The position numbers and the translations under genes were made by a program. From Crenotrichaceae bacterium (lineage in GTDB: Bacteria > Pseudomonadota > Gammaproteobacteria > Methylococcales > DRLZ01): a stretch of DNA of 15,719 bases. Of this stretch, positions 1-6,462 are shown piece after piece. The notes beneath the pieces were generated by a model. The model made no database searches and was not told the DNA's origin. It saw only the letters and a list, made by a program, of their open reading frames with translations. How positions within the stretch are numbered: the first letter of the stretch is position 1; every line of letters begins with the position of its first letter. Location: assembly GCA_011322755.1 (NCBI GenBank), contig DRLZ01000399.1, positions 1 through 15,719 on the forward strand, in the 5' to 3' direction.

Positions 1-97
1 CACCCCCGTTGACAAAAAAAATCAATTCCGTTTGCGAAACCTGTCTGCTTTGGATCAATGCTTGCTCAAGCGCCATACCTGGCATTGGTGCCGACAT
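1..97 (-). CDS. Partial gene start, possibly xanthine dehydrogenase-family 2Fe-2S subunit (N-terminus only)
   Basis: An ATG at 97 (minus strand), 5 nt after the TrpF-like stop codon, opens a frame that stays open to the window edge. Its 32 complete codons begin MSAPMPGMAL and end with TELIFFVNGG. The FFVNG strand resembles the first beta-strand of the 2Fe-2S ferredoxin domain of xanthine dehydrogenase/aldehyde oxidase proteins (animal enzymes have LVFFVNGR there), but the cysteines that would prove it lie outside the window. The Shine-Dalgarno is weak (GAAG), which suits translational coupling to the gene before. In-frame ATGs at codons 5 and 8 are alternative starts. If the assignment holds, a molybdenum hydroxylase would be part of the cluster. 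That a gene starts here is fairly likely; the family is tentative. Confidence 0.5.
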   Translation of the reverse strand, partial: MSAPMPGMALEQALIQSRQVSQTELIFFVNGG

Positions 98-102
98 CCG
101 CT

Positions 103-795
103 TCAAGCCGCTACATTGAGACTGCCACGGGCAGCAGCAACAATTGAGCGCACCTTATCCATATTGATTTTTGAAGCAATACGCGCGCCTGAATCGATAT
201 CGACGCCGAGCAAAGGCAAAGATGAGCGCATTGATTGTATGCCATGATCATCCATGCCTCCGGCTAGAAACAAACGTTCCGATCCTAGTATTTCCACGAG
301 TTCCTCAACTGTTTGAGAAGGAATTCGTTCGCCAGTACTACCTGACTGCTGACGCGAAATAAAGTTATCGAGAATAAACGCATCTACACCACACTTTGCA
401 TACTCTCGAAGCAAGGGTTTTTCCAGACATCGACCTTTTTGAATGTGTAACACTTTAAGTAACTTGCAATCACCCAGGCGGTTTTTAATCTTTTGTACTT
501 GTTTTGGTAATTGAAAACCATGCAGCTGAATGCCGGAAAGATTGGAATCCTGCACAAATTTCGCAATCACATCCGGATCATTTTCAGTGGTTACGCCAAT
601 GCATTTAAGCTGGCGAAGAGGGGTTCTGCTTAATTTTAACAACTGTTGTCTGTCTAGCGAGTATTTACCATCTGGAACCAGAAACCAGAGTCCCGCATAA
701 TCAACACCGGCTTCATCCAGCATGTTCAACTCGGACTGTTCTGTGGTACCACATATTTTTACCTGATATGAATTTGCATGCGTGTGCATTTCCAT
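103..795 (-). CDS. Divergent phosphoribosylanthranilate isomerase-like (TrpF-like) protein
   Basis: A (beta/alpha)8-barrel protein of about 230 residues resembling TrpF, which performs an Amadori rearrangement of N-(5'-phosphoribosyl)anthranilate. Seen: VKICGTT near the N-terminus with the catalytic Cys, QLHG in mid-protein, FILDN with the general-acid Asp, LAGGM and the VDIDSG phosphate loop. Odd: the anthranilate-carboxylate-binding Arg (R36 of Thermotoga TrpF, in SKRY) is Lys (GKYS), the family FDW after the Gly-rich loop is missing, and the usual SSGVE is DSGAR. Chemistry thus looks kept but the substrate changed. The start at 795 has GGAG 7 nt upstream; the frame continues open upstream to an ATG at 900, but that stretch overlaps a likely operator. 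It is the last complete gene of the cluster, separated from the TrpC-like gene by 167 nt. True TrpF function is possible but less likely. Confidence 0.85.
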   Translation of the reverse strand: MEMHTHANSYQVKICGTTEQSELNMLDEAGVDYAGLWFLVPDGKYSLDRQQLLKLSRTPLRQLKCIGVTTENDPDVIAKFVQDSNLSGIQLHGFQLPKQVQKIKNRLGDCKLLKVLHIQKGRCLEKPLLREYAKCGVDAFILDNFISRQQSGSTGERIPSQTVEELVEILGSERLFLAGGMDDHGIQSMRSSLPLLGVDIDSGARIASKINMDKVRSIVAAARGSLNVAA

Positions 796-802
796 TGGAT
801 TA

Positions 803-806
803 CTCC
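803..806 (-). promoter_or_regulatory. Ribosome binding site deciding the TrpF-like start
   Basis: GGAG on the minus strand, 7 nt before the ATG at 795. No comparable site precedes the longer in-frame start at 900, so the shorter protein is preferred; it also begins only a few residues before the conserved VKICG strand. Confidence 0.65.
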
Positions 807-875
807 GTATATCGTTATATTGCTGAGTCGTCTCTTTATGCTGCTCATATAATATCGGCTCGCTTGCATAACAAA

Positions 876-891
876 TATGATATTTATCACA
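876..891 (-). promoter_or_regulatory. CRP/FNR-type operator upstream of the TrpF-like gene
   Basis: Read on the minus strand the site is TGTGATAAATATCATA. It fits the CRP pattern TGTGA-N6-TCACA at 9 of 10 positions and also has the FNR-like core TGAT-N4-ATCA. It is centred about 88 nt before the TrpF-like start, inside the 167-nt gap that separates this gene from the rest of the operon, so the gene may have its own promoter. The same core recurs upstream of the EctC-like gene. The binding protein is inferred; the CRP-like regulator at 9209-9859 is the obvious candidate, though a global CRP could also bind. Confidence 0.5.
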
Positions 892-962
892 GTAATACAA
901 TGTAATATTTACTGTATTTTTACTGTAACTACTTCGCTCACCCCGACCAGCTCTGATTCCAA

Positions 963-1673
963 CTACTTGAGAACAAGAGCTTGAGAAAATTGATTCAGAT
1001 GTTGACCAAGATTAGCTGCTTGTAAGAAAGCAGTCCCGATTAGAAGTCCGTTATATCCAGCATTAATCAACTGACTGGCTTCCTCTGCGCTGGTAATTGC
1101 GCTTGCGCTAACCACTGCCCCTGCGCCGGTTATCTGCGCATGCTCAAGAAGCGATAAGCTTGTTGAAATATCACCATCATCTGTCTCTCTGGTGCGGATA
1201 TCACGATTACAAACCGCTACAACAACTTGCTCATCAAGTTGCAAGCCATCCAATTCGGTTAACGAATCAACTTCAACAAAAGGTGTCATCCCCAGCGTTA
1301 ACGTATGATCTATCAAGCGCTCGAGCGTCTTTTTTTCAATCAGTTTTTTGGTAAGCAACACTGCACTAGCACCTAACTGTCTGGAATGATTGATTGCCGA
1401 GCAGGAAACAATAAAATCTTTGCGTAAAATTGGAAGCGATGTTGCCACAGCGACTTGTTCCAGTAAATTGGTTGACCCCCCGAACCATCGACCGGTTACA
1501 ACTGATATACAAGCCATACCTGCTGATTCGTATTGTCTCGCAATACTGGTTACTGAGCGTTGTTGCAACAAATCAGGGGATTGTGGCGTCGAGGCTTTTA
1601 TTTCTGCGATAATCGGCAGCTTGCCCGTTGTTCTGTAACCGAGAAGAGCATTGATAAAATTGTTGTTACTCAT
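963..1673 (-). CDS. Divergent indole-3-glycerol-phosphate synthase-like (TrpC-like) protein
   Basis: A (beta/alpha)8-barrel protein of 236 residues resembling TrpC, which closes the pyrrole ring of indole by condensation, decarboxylation and dehydration. Seen (numbered from this start): IAEIK with E24 and K26, FGGS, LRKDF with general acid K85, FVEV with E134. Missing: the Asn of the usual GINNR motif (N180 of the Sulfolobus enzyme) is C155, and the catalytic Glu of SESGI (E210) is A190 in SASAI; the following substrate Ser is kept. Losing two catalytic positions while keeping both Lys argues for a changed reaction, not decay, since the frame is intact. An ATG at 1694 would overlap the TrpD-like gene by 7 nt; I prefer 1673, which has a weak GAG 6-7 nt upstream and lies 14 nt after the preceding stop. 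Confidence 0.85.
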   Translation of the reverse strand: MSNNNFINALLGYRTTGKLPIIAEIKASTPQSPDLLQQRSVTSIARQYESAGMACISVVTGRWFGGSTNLLEQVAVATSLPILRKDFIVSCSAINHSRQLGASAVLLTKKLIEKKTLERLIDHTLTLGMTPFVEVDSLTELDGLQLDEQVVVAVCNRDIRTRETDDGDISTSLSLLEHAQITGAGAVVSASAITSAEEASQLINAGYNGLLIGTAFLQAANLGQHLNQFSQALVLK

Positions 1674-1687
1674 TGTTATCTCTGTGC

Positions 1688-2746
1688 TCAACATGCCGTT
1701 ACAAATGATGCACGATGCTGTGAGTACTTATTGCCCCAGTCGATAATACGTTGCAACTGATTGATTGCCTTGCCCTGGTCAATCGCATCAGCAGCACGCT
1801 GTATTCCTGATTCGATACTACTTGTAATACCTGCCATATATAACAGCGCCGCACTATTAAGAATAACAGTTTCGCGGGCAACACCTTTTCGACTAGCTGA
1901 CAGAATATTGCGTAAAATCGCTGTGTTTTCAGGAATACTTCCACCAGCAAGCTCAGCAATTGACACCTCATTACACTTTCCTGATGGACCAGGGAGGCTA
2001 AAGCTTTTAGTCTGCCGGTCAATCAATCGACAATGGTTGATTCCAATACTGGAAAATTCATCCATGCCAATTTCTGCCTGCACAAGCAAAGTTTTAGTAC
2101 AATTTAACTGTTCAACCGCACTGGAAAATAGTATTAAATCGTCACGCTGGCTAACACCCATAACCTGGGCTGATGCCTGATAAGGGCATAATAATGGCCC
2201 AACTTTATTCACAAATCCTGCAATATCCCGAAATGCAAGCGGAGCGACCATCGCAGCGAGTCGTTGTAATACCTTGCTGTAGTGTGTGCTGGGAACAAAG
2301 CCAATTCCAAGTTCCTGTATCATTTCTGATAGCTCCGCTTCAGTTTTCACCAGTGGCACCTGCAATGCTTTTAACACATCAAGCGAGCCACATTGGCTGT
2401 TATATGCTGTCGATCCACTTTTAAGAATCTTCGCGCCAGCCGCACTGGCTACAATCGCTGCAGCAGTGCTAACGTTAAAGGTGCTGATGCCACCACCAGT
2501 TCCTACGATATTGACTGCGCCCTGACTACCAGCAAGCATTCTGGGCGGGCTATAGTCATGAATATACGAAACGAAATGAACAATGCAGTCTGTGCTTAAC
2601 GGTCTGGCAGATAACCCTGCCAGAAAAGCGACAACTTCCTGTCGAGCTGTCTTGCCTTGCATGACACGATCAAGAAAAGAGTAAAATTCCTGCTTATCTG
2701 GTTCTGTCGTGCCACTACAAATCTTTTTCAGGAATAGACTCTCCAT
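1688..2746 (-). CDS. Divergent anthranilate phosphoribosyltransferase-like (TrpD-like) protein
   Basis: A 352-residue protein with the TrpD fold: a helical N-terminal domain, then a PRPP-binding domain. TrpD joins anthranilate to PRPP. Seen: VGTGGGISTFNVST (81-94), GSLDVLKAL (120-128), VGPL (182-185), the Mg2+-binding MDE (228-230) and the C-terminal LNSAALL. Odd: GTGGD is GTGGG, the KHGNR loop is KSGST (109-113), so the His and Asn contacting substrate and PRPP are Ser, and the HPAMxxVxPVR segment that supplies the anthranilate-binding Arg is replaced by HYSKVLQRLAAMVAPLAFRD, which recalls the LRD segment of pyrimidine nucleoside phosphorylases in the same superfamily. PRPP/Mg2+ use is plausible but the acceptor is probably not anthranilate. 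It starts 2 nt after the carrier-protein stop, with GAGGTG about 8 nt upstream. Confidence 0.87.
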   Translation of the reverse strand: MESLFLKKICSGTTEPDKQEFYSFLDRVMQGKTARQEVVAFLAGLSARPLSTDCIVHFVSYIHDYSPPRMLAGSQGAVNIVGTGGGISTFNVSTAAAIVASAAGAKILKSGSTAYNSQCGSLDVLKALQVPLVKTEAELSEMIQELGIGFVPSTHYSKVLQRLAAMVAPLAFRDIAGFVNKVGPLLCPYQASAQVMGVSQRDDLILFSSAVEQLNCTKTLLVQAEIGMDEFSSIGINHCRLIDRQTKSFSLPGPSGKCNEVSIAELAGGSIPENTAILRNILSASRKGVARETVILNSAALLYMAGITSSIESGIQRAADAIDQGKAINQLQRIIDWGNKYSQHRASFVTAC

Positions 2747-2748
2747 GG

Positions 2749-3006
2749 TTACGACACCTCAGCCGATTGAGGGCTAATCAAATGAGTAATCGCATGAATC
2801 GATTTTAAATTTTCAGGAATCATGTCTTCCGGCTCGATTACGACCTGCATTTCTTCTTCAAGAAATGCTACGATTCTAAGTAAGCCAAGCGAATCGACAA
2901 TACCAGCATCCAATAGATTCAGATCTTCTGGTATCTCACTGACACTACCCTCGTCTTGAAGAAATTCTTTAGCAATATACTGGCTGATTCGTTGTTGTGT
3001 GTTCAT
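2749..3006 (-). CDS. Stand-alone acyl/peptidyl carrier protein
   Basis: An 85-residue carrier protein, the usual size. The phosphopantetheine site is Ser39 in GIVDSLGLL, preceded by the typical acidic helix I region (EIPEDLNLLDAG). It would hold the amino acid activated by the adjacent ligase as a thioester so the dehydrogenase can oxidise it. The start at 3006 is chosen because AGGAG lies 6 nt upstream; the tandem ATG at 3009 would leave only 3 nt, and the longer frame to 3057 would overlap the ligase gene. It follows the ligase stop by 26 nt and is almost fused (2 nt gap) to the TrpD-like gene. No phosphopantetheinyl transferase is in the window. The carrier type (amino-acyl rather than fatty acyl) is inferred from the neighbours. 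Confidence 0.9.
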   Translation of the reverse strand: MNTQQRISQYIAKEFLQDEGSVSEIPEDLNLLDAGIVDSLGLLRIVAFLEEEMQVVIEPEDMIPENLKSIHAITHLISPQSAEVS

Positions 3007-3012
3007 CATTCG

Positions 3013-3017
3013 CTCCT
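3013..3017 (-). promoter_or_regulatory. Ribosome binding site of the carrier protein
   Basis: AGGAG on the minus strand, with 6 nt to the ATG at 3006 and 3 nt to the ATG at 3009. It supports translation of the 85-residue form beginning MNTQQ. Confidence 0.7.
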
Positions 3018-3032
3018 TGTTATCATATGGCG

Positions 3033-4580
3033 TTAGTAACCAACGGCAGATTGCCACAGTTGTGCAACCTGGTGCTTGTCGATTTTACCGGTGCTACTTT
3101 TTGGCAACACAGTGCTGGAAAAATAGAAACTGTGGGGAATTGCATATTTCGGCAATGTTTGTGCGCAATAGATCTTCAGATCAAGTACTGAGCAGGTGTG
3201 TTCTGATTCAGGTCTCAAAACAGCAATGATTCGATTTCCAATCAGATCATCCGCTTCGCATAACACGGCGACTTCGACAAACTTTCCTGATTGCCATAAC
3301 TGGTCTTCGATTTCCATTAGATTGATACGGTAACCATTGCTTTTTATGACATTATCTAATCTGCCATGAAAATAAACATTACCGTCATTTTCTACTGAGA
3401 CAATATCATTGGTCTGGTAAAAACCATTGATGCAGTTACTGTTGTTGTAAATTGATATTCCGGCCTCGTCCAGACCAATATATCCGATCATCATCGTCTC
3501 ACCTGCGACCAGTAGATGACCTTTTGTTCCGGGGCTTACATTGACACCGTATTCATCCACAATCCGATGCTGGATATGTGGAAGAACTTTCCCCAGGGGA
3601 AGCGGGTCGGGTGCTTTTGAAACATCAGCAGGAAGCTGGTACATAAAGGTATTATTGGTTTCAGTACATCCGTAAATATTATAGAAATCTGCATTAGGGA
3701 AAAGTGTTGGAATGTTCAACACTGTTTGTCTGGGCATTCGTTCACCAGCAAACAGAACGCAGCGCACATTCGGCATGATTTCAGGTTGTTTATAAGTACT
3801 GTTAGAGACTACTTGCAAGGTTAAAGCGGAAGGTACTGATTGCCAGATGGTTACCCCGGTATCATTCACAAGTTGTGCCATGCGCGACGCATTTACGGTA
3901 TCCGCCGGCGTTGCCAGAACAACTGTCGCGGAGGCTGCAACAGCTGCAAACAAGTCAAAAAACGACAAATCAAACTGTAATGGGGCATGGCTTAATAATC
4001 GGTCATCTGCATCCAGATCAAAAGCTGAGATTGCCCATGATACAAAAACTGCCAGGTTTTTCTGGGTGATAACCGCGCCTTTAGGAACACCTGTAGAACC
4101 TGATGTATGCAGGATTGCAGCCGGATCTGTCCCATTGGCTCCTGGTCTTGTCAGGACACTTTGTCTGGTGGTGTTAATGGTCTCAAGCAATTGTCTTGCT
4201 GATACGGTGTTAACCTTGGCATTATGAAACAGTGTTTGTGTTTCATGATTGAGCTGATCATCAATCAATAAATGTTGAATCACGCAATTGTTCAATATCC
4301 CGGTAACACGAGACCATGGACTATCAGGACTGATCGGCACATAACAACATTCTGTTTTCAAAATTGCATAGATCGAGATAACAGCCAACAGCGATTTATC
4401 CATGTAAATCGCTATCTTTTCACCCGGCACAACCCCAAGGTTTTTTAGCCCAATCGAAATTTTTTCAGATAACTGATCAAGTTGTTTGTAACTAAGACGC
4501 TGCTCGCCGCAGATTATTGCTGTCTTATCAGGAGTGGCCTCAGCAGCCAGGTTTAAATAATCAAGCACCATCATTTTCAT
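3033..4580 (-). CDS. Free-standing amino-acid adenylating enzyme (aminoacyl-AMP ligase, prolyl-ligase-like)
   Basis: A 515-residue ANL-superfamily enzyme that would make an aminoacyl-AMP and load it on the carrier protein next door. Core motifs: HTSGSTGVPKG (158-168, ATP loop), FDLSFFDLF (203-211), NIYGCTE (301-307), YQTND (388-392; Asn replaces the usual Gly), GRLD hinge (406-409), and the C-terminal LPKSSTGKID with catalytic K499. D204 at the amino-group-binding position points to an alpha-amino acid and not an aryl acid such as anthranilate. By alignment to GrsA the pocket residues read D-L-F-Q-L-A-I-N-T-K, which I cannot assign and which is not the classical proline code. It has no condensation or thioesterase domain. 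The start overlaps the dehydrogenase stop (ATGA); the ATG at 4574 is spaced better from an AGGG and may be the true start. Confidence 0.9.
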   Translation of the reverse strand: MKMMVLDYLNLAAEATPDKTAIICGEQRLSYKQLDQLSEKISIGLKNLGVVPGEKIAIYMDKSLLAVISIYAILKTECCYVPISPDSPWSRVTGILNNCVIQHLLIDDQLNHETQTLFHNAKVNTVSARQLLETINTTRQSVLTRPGANGTDPAAILHTSGSTGVPKGAVITQKNLAVFVSWAISAFDLDADDRLLSHAPLQFDLSFFDLFAAVAASATVVLATPADTVNASRMAQLVNDTGVTIWQSVPSALTLQVVSNSTYKQPEIMPNVRCVLFAGERMPRQTVLNIPTLFPNADFYNIYGCTETNNTFMYQLPADVSKAPDPLPLGKVLPHIQHRIVDEYGVNVSPGTKGHLLVAGETMMIGYIGLDEAGISIYNNSNCINGFYQTNDIVSVENDGNVYFHGRLDNVIKSNGYRINLMEIEDQLWQSGKFVEVAVLCEADDLIGNRIIAVLRPESEHTCSVLDLKIYCAQTLPKYAIPHSFYFSSTVLPKSSTGKIDKHQVAQLWQSAVGY

Positions 4581-5716
4581 AGCCCTATCATGCTTGCAAT
4601 TCTATTGCGCTGGATTTCAGACGATCCCGAGTAAATGGTTCCAGCTATCGCATTCCGCAAATCTTTTTCAATTCCGTATTCAACCATGTAGCCATTTGCG
4701 CCAAATATTTGTATTGCATCCCGCGCAGACGTCACGTTGTTTTCACTGGTTACCAGTTTTGCTATCGCCAGATCAATGGTCGCATTCTGTTTGTTTTGAA
4801 CACGTTTTCCTGCACGATACAAGGCTTCACGCGATTGGGTTACTCCAATTTTCATGTCGACGATTTTATTCGCGACAGACTGAAATGAACCAATCGGTTG
4901 GCCAAATTGCTTACGGTTTCTCGCGTAGTCGATACATTTTTCCAGTCGTCGTTGCATCTCACCGACATTAATAATGAATGAGCATAGAACCTCATGTTTC
5001 ATTACATAATCCAGAATTGAGAAACCCATGCCGATATTACCGAGCAGGTTGTCAACCGGTATTTCACAATTATTGAACCGAAGTTCGCATAACGGTGACG
5101 TTCTCTGTCCCATTTTTTCGATTGGTTCGCCAATTTCAAATCCCGGTGTACCGCGTTCCACCAAAAAGACCGAACTGCCCCCCATCACACCTTTGTTTTT
5201 ATCAGACAGCAGATAGACTGCGAACAGATCCGCAATTGGACCATTGCTAATAAAGGCTTTGCTACCGTTCAATATGTACTTGTCATTTTCAAAAATGGCC
5301 GTTGTCGACATATTGAATGCATCTGAACCACCGCTCGGTTCGGTAATCGCGTGTGCACAAATCCGCTCTCCAGAGCAAATGTCGGGTAAATATTTTTGCT
5401 TTAGAGCATCAGTGCCAAATCGAAGCAAGGGAATGCCAATACTGACAATTTGTGTTGAAGTGACAAAATTAAGACCTGCATCCTCGCAACAATGACCGAG
5501 TTGTTCCAACACGCCCATACTTGTCAGTAAGTCTTGCCCAGTACCGCCATATTGCTCTGGAAACAGGAGTCCAAGGACACCGGATTTGCTGATTAACTGC
5601 CATTTTTCTCGGGGAAATTCAGCACGTCTATCCCATTCAATATGATGTTTGCTAAGTTCTGCTCCCAATTGTGAAACAGTATTTTGTAAAGCAAGTTGCT
5701 GTTCATTCCAGTTCAT
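4577..5716 (-). CDS. Acyl-CoA dehydrogenase-family flavoenzyme, likely aminoacyl-carrier-protein dehydrogenase
   Basis: A full-length (379 residues) acyl-CoA dehydrogenase homologue: N-terminal helical domain, TEPSGGSD (125-132) FAD-binding motif, RKQFGQPIG (268-276), C-terminal IFGANGYMVEY. The Glu that is the base in medium-chain enzymes is Ser here (S363 in IYSGSS). Instead E242 falls, by gapless alignment back from FGQ, on the base of isovaleryl-CoA dehydrogenase (E254), the position also used by prolyl-carrier dehydrogenases such as AnaB. With a ligase and carrier protein directly downstream (4-nt ATGA overlap with the ligase), the likely role is alpha,beta-oxidation of a carrier-bound amino acid, as in pyrrole-2-carboxyl formation. 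Whether the substrate is proline is not shown. The start has a weak GGAA about 8 nt upstream. Confidence 0.9.
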   Translation of the reverse strand: MNWNEQQLALQNTVSQLGAELSKHHIEWDRRAEFPREKWQLISKSGVLGLLFPEQYGGTGQDLLTSMGVLEQLGHCCEDAGLNFVTSTQIVSIGIPLLRFGTDALKQKYLPDICSGERICAHAITEPSGGSDAFNMSTTAIFENDKYILNGSKAFISNGPIADLFAVYLLSDKNKGVMGGSSVFLVERGTPGFEIGEPIEKMGQRTSPLCELRFNNCEIPVDNLLGNIGMGFSILDYVMKHEVLCSFIINVGEMQRRLEKCIDYARNRKQFGQPIGSFQSVANKIVDMKIGVTQSREALYRAGKRVQNKQNATIDLAIAKLVTSENNVTSARDAIQIFGANGYMVEYGIEKDLRNAIAGTIYSGSSEIQRNRIASMIGL

Positions 5717-5804
5717 CTTGTATTTCCAGTTTCGTTAGTGCCTGTTATCAATGACTACTCTGTTTCAACGCAATTAGCGCAAAACATAAGCGATCAGTGT
5801 CAAA

Positions 5805-6191
5805 TCAATATGCTGAACTTTGCGTATCAGCGAGTTTATGAGATTCATTACCTTTTAAAGCCGGAGAAAATACGCAAACAAGGCGTAAGTCTTCATCTTT
5901 GGCTATTAGATAATGTGCATCATTTTCATTCAGTGCGTACATTGTTCCAGGTGAAATCTGGTGAACTTCGCCCGTTTTTATGTCATGCACTTCTCCAGTG
6001 CCCTCGATGCAATAACATGCTTCTAAATGATTCTTGTATTCCAACAGAGACTTGGTGCCAGCTTTGGTGATTGTGTCAGTCAGCGAATAACTCATACCGT
6101 CTTTCTCAATCAGAAAACGTCGACTGTTACCATTTCCCCATTCAACGTCGCGTGACGTTCCAATAATTTTGTCTAAACATCGAATAATCAT
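5805..6191 (-). CDS. ectC: Ectoine synthase-like cupin cyclase
   Basis: A 128-residue single-domain cupin clearly of the ectoine synthase family, which cyclises N-gamma-acetyl-diaminobutyrate with loss of water. Seen: NHLEACYCIEG with E57, PGTMYAL with Y85 and DAHYL with H93, the metal ligands known for EctC, plus T40 and Y52. Odd: the substrate-contact Trp of the family NWxSRR motif (W21) is Gly here (NGNSRR). No ectA, ectB or ectD is nearby; the gene heads a cluster of amino-acid-activating and Trp-like enzymes. I infer cyclisation of a related substrate, though a solitary ectC scavenging an ectoine precursor is possible. The start at 6191 matches the family N-terminus and has AGGAG 6 nt upstream. 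An 88-nt gap follows before the dehydrogenase gene. Confidence 0.9.
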   Translation of the reverse strand: MIIRCLDKIIGTSRDVEWGNGNSRRFLIEKDGMSYSLTDTITKAGTKSLLEYKNHLEACYCIEGTGEVHDIKTGEVHQISPGTMYALNENDAHYLIAKDEDLRLVCVFSPALKGNESHKLADTQSSAY

Positions 6192-6197
6192 TTGTAA

Positions 6198-6202
6198 CTC
6201 CT
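6198..6202 (-). promoter_or_regulatory. Ribosome binding site deciding the EctC-like start
   Basis: AGGAG on the minus strand with 6 nt to the ATG at 6191. It rules against the in-frame ATG at 6224, which would add 11 residues not seen in the family. Confidence 0.75.
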
Positions 6203-6225
6203 GAATTCTTTTTGCTTGTCGCATG

Positions 6226-6241
6226 ACTGATACTCATCACT
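6226..6241 (-). promoter_or_regulatory. CRP/FNR-type operator upstream of the ectC-led operon
   Basis: Minus-strand sequence AGTGATGAGTATCAGT: 7 of 10 positions of the CRP pattern and the core TGAT-N4-ATCA shared with the site upstream of the TrpF-like gene. It is centred about 42 nt before the EctC-like start. I could not place convincing -35/-10 boxes, so whether it activates or represses is open. With an 8-base fixed core, about 0.24 chance occurrences are expected in a window this size; reading by eye I found only these two. Confidence 0.45.
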
Positions 6242-6462
6242 CATTAACGCCAGATACAGTTGAGTTTTGGTCAGTATTGTTCTGCGGCTCGTCACCAAAG
6301 TATGATGGGTTGATTTCCAAGTACTTTGAAACGTCTTTGCTGTTTTTTAGATCCACAAGAAATTTTATTCAGTCGAAAATACAGACTTTTCCACTCCTTC
6401 ATAAAACGCCTTGTGAATCCTGATAACAGCACACTCGTTACTTCAAAGTAAGTCGCTAACCA

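Noticed and set aside
103..2746. Ordinary tryptophan operon segment
   Set aside because: Catalytic or anthranilate-binding residues differ in all three proteins and the genes are fused in context to a carrier-protein module; still, no activity data exist.
6324..6449. 9-nt inverted repeat TACTTTGAA / TTCAAAGTA
   Set aside because: Arms are over 100 nt apart with no other symmetry; likely chance in A+T-rich DNA.
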